Assembly (NCBI GenBank): GCA_020049495.1
Contig: JAIFKU010000073.1
Location: 1-47,138, forward strand
DNA length: 47,138 nucleotides
From: Accumulibacter sp.
GTDB lineage: Bacteria > Pseudomonadota > Gammaproteobacteria > Burkholderiales > Rhodocyclaceae
Reading direction: 5' to 3'
Shown: piece after piece, positions 45,888 through 47,138 of the stretch
Numbering within the stretch: the stretch's first letter is position 1
Layout of the letters: the number at the start of each line of letters is the position of its first letter
Translations under genes and position numbers: made by a program
The notes under the pieces: model-generated
Seen by the model: only the letters and a program-made list of their open reading frames with translations
Told to the model about the DNA's origin: nothing
The model's database searches: none

Positions 45888-46928
45888 TCAGGACGCTCCG
45901 AAAACCTCGTTCAACTGCTGGCTTACGCGGATGAATGTCGTGCGCTTCGATAACTCCTTGAGCGTGCGTGCTCCGACGTAGGTGCAGGCCGAGCGTACAC
46001 CGCCGAGGATGTCCTGCAAGGTGTTCTCGACCGGGCCGCGATAGTCGAGCAGGACTTCCTTGCCTTCCGATGCGCGGTAGGCCGCAACGCCGCCGGCATA
46101 TTTTTCCATCGCTTCGCGCGAACTCATTCCGTAAAAGCGCATCTTGCGCACGCCATCCACCTCGACGATATCGGAAGCACATTCGTCGTGGCCGGCCAGC
46201 ATGCCGCCGAGCATCACGAAATCGGCACCGGCGCCGAAAGCCTTGGCCAGGTCACCCGGCGAAGTGCAGCCGCCATCGGCACAGATCAGCCCGTGCAGGC
46301 CGTGCGCCGCGTCGGCGCATTCGATGATCGCCGAGAGCTGCGGATAGCCGACACCGGACATCTTGCGCGTGGTGCATACCGATCCGGGACCGATGCCGAC
46401 CTTGACGATGTCCACACCGTCAAGAATCAGTTCTTCGGTCATCTCTCCGGTCACCACATTGCCGGCCATGATCGTGATCTCGGGGTAGGCGTTGCGCAGT
46501 TTATGGATGAAGCCGATGAACGCCTTGGTATAGCCGTTGGCGACATCGACACAGACATGCTGAATGGTGTTCCCGGCCAGCTTCATGATACGCACGAACT
46601 TGTCGTAATCCGGCCTGGTAATCCCCATCGAATAGAACGCTGCCGGCGGTACCGGATCCTCGGCAAAGAAAGCGAGCAATTCTGCATCGCCGTAGTGCTT
46701 GTGCAAGGCGGCGGAGAGCTTGTGCCTGGCCAGCGCATGCGCCATCTGAAAGGTTCCGGTGACATCCATGTTGGCGGCGATGATGGGAATGCCGTGATAC
46801 TTGCGCTGCGAGTGGAGAAAAACGAAATCCCGTGAGATATCGACCTCAGAACGCGAGGTGAGTGTCGAACGTTTTGGGCGAATGAGAACGTCCTTGAAGT
46901 CAAGTTTCATGTCTTGTTCAATGCGCAT
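45888..46928 (-). CDS. guaC: GMP reductase
   Basis: NADPH-dependent conversion of GMP to IMP with release of ammonia, in purine salvage. 346 residues, with [22 protein letters not shown] at the start (matching the enteric GuaC N-terminus, which fixes 46928 over the ATG at 46910), the catalytic Cys in [12 protein letters not shown], and [12 protein letters not shown] dehydrogenases would carry CBS domains, absent here. The frame upstream to 47087 is not part of the protein. It is single, oriented against rsmA. Confidence 0.94.
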   Translation of the reverse strand: MRIEQDMKLDFKDVLIRPKRSTLTSRSEVDISRDFVFLHSQRKYHGIPIIAANMDVTGTFQMAHALARHKLSAALHKHYGDAELLAFFAEDPVPPAAFYSMGITRPDYDKFVRIMKLAGNTIQHVCVDVANGYTKAFIGFIHKLRNAYPEITIMAGNVVTGEMTEELILDGVDIVKVGIGPGSVCTTRKMSGVGYPQLSAIIECADAAHGLHGLICADGGCTSPGDLAKAFGAGADFVMLGGMLAGHDECASDIVEVDGVRKMRFYGMSSREAMEKYAGGVAAYRASEGKEVLLDYRGPVENTLQDILGGVRSACTYVGARTLKELSKRTTFIRVSQQLNEVFGAS

Positions 46929-46960
46929 GGCTTTTCTTTCGTGAGGGTGTGGCCAAAATT

Positions 46961-47138
46961 TTAATCCTGCCGCTGGTTTTTCTGCACCAGGATTTGTAAT
47001 TGTTCGATGAAGGCGTCGCGCAGGGCGTGGAGTTCGCCGAGGCGATCGAGGGCCTCGGTTGTCCGGTTCTGCGCCTTGAGCGTGCACAGGGCGGTGGCCA
47101 GCCCATGCGTCTGACGGTGCAGGGGTTCGATCGACAGG
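46961..47138 (-). CDS. C-terminal end of an unidentified protein (5' end outside the window)
   Basis: The frame reads into the window from its right edge and ends with TAA at 46961-46963, giving 58 residues ([14 protein letters not shown] ... [10 protein letters not shown]). They are helical and rich in Leu, with His and Cys (HRQTH, ALC). The pattern resembles the helical end of a chemoreceptor zinc-binding or similar sensor domain, but this is too short to decide. The stop lies 33 bases upstream of the guaC start, so guaC may be its operon partner. Confidence 0.5.
   Translation of the reverse strand, partial: LSIEPLHRQTHGLATALCTLKAQNRTTEALDRLGELHALRDAFIEQLQILVQKNQRQD

Overview
The window looks like one chromosomal stretch of a high-GC Gram-negative bacterium, most likely a betaproteobacterium of the Rhodocyclales type. 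I judge this from gene order and protein character (miaB-phoH-ybeY-corC-lnt, glyQ-glyS-gmhB-plsC, dusB-fis-purH-purD-hemF, pepP-ubiH, murU-amgK next to lptD-surA-pdxA-rsmA). No database search was possible, so the lineage is inference.

Layout: (1) 1-1682, two permeases of a polyamine-type ABC transporter, the first cut by the window edge. (2) 1776-6231, a minus-strand signalling unit: a substrate-binding lipoprotein and a large hybrid histidine kinase whose frame is broken between its membrane domain and its CHASE3/PAS/kinase/receiver part. (3) 6435-18689, a long minus-strand run of housekeeping genes for tRNA modification, ribosome maturation, lipoprotein acylation, glycyl-tRNA synthesis, LPS heptose and phospholipid synthesis. 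(4) 18736-18899, a tRNA-Met(CAT) with its own promoter and terminator. (5) 19198-28861, an accessory metabolic block: a mannonate-type SDR, a LysR regulator, a three-gene NAD(P)-linked 2-oxoacid oxidoreductase whose first gene is a gamma/flavoprotein/ferredoxin fusion, an XRE-cupin regulator, a CoA-transferase and a glycine-zipper envelope protein. (6) 28862-29326, an intergenic stretch with a palindromic pair of DnaA boxes and a possible 34-codon gene. (7) 29327-38804, minus-strand genes for purine and haem synthesis, Fis, DusB, UbiH, PepP and peptidoglycan recycling. (8) 38920-45829, a plus-strand outer-membrane biogenesis operon. (9) 45888-47138, GMP reductase and the end of an unidentified gene.

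The most striking feature is the 1265-residue protein at 38920-42717. It carries a complete PagP-like lipid A palmitoyltransferase domain, with the His, Asp and Ser expected of its active site, between an Ala/Pro-rich spacer and an otherwise normal LptD. PagP has both termini in the periplasm, as does the N-terminal domain of LptD, so the order is topologically feasible. It would place an LPS-modifying enzyme beside the LPS exit pore. Its operon partners surA (chaperone for such barrels), pdxA and rsmA are in the usual order.

Other points of interest are the gamma-GltD-delta fusion with an apparent LysR box and a coupled 27-codon leader ORF, the DnaA-box palindrome, mobile-looking palindromic repeats (one nested in another, with a related copy forming the end of glyQ), and the frameshifted receptor kinase. 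All calls rest on reading motifs by eye.
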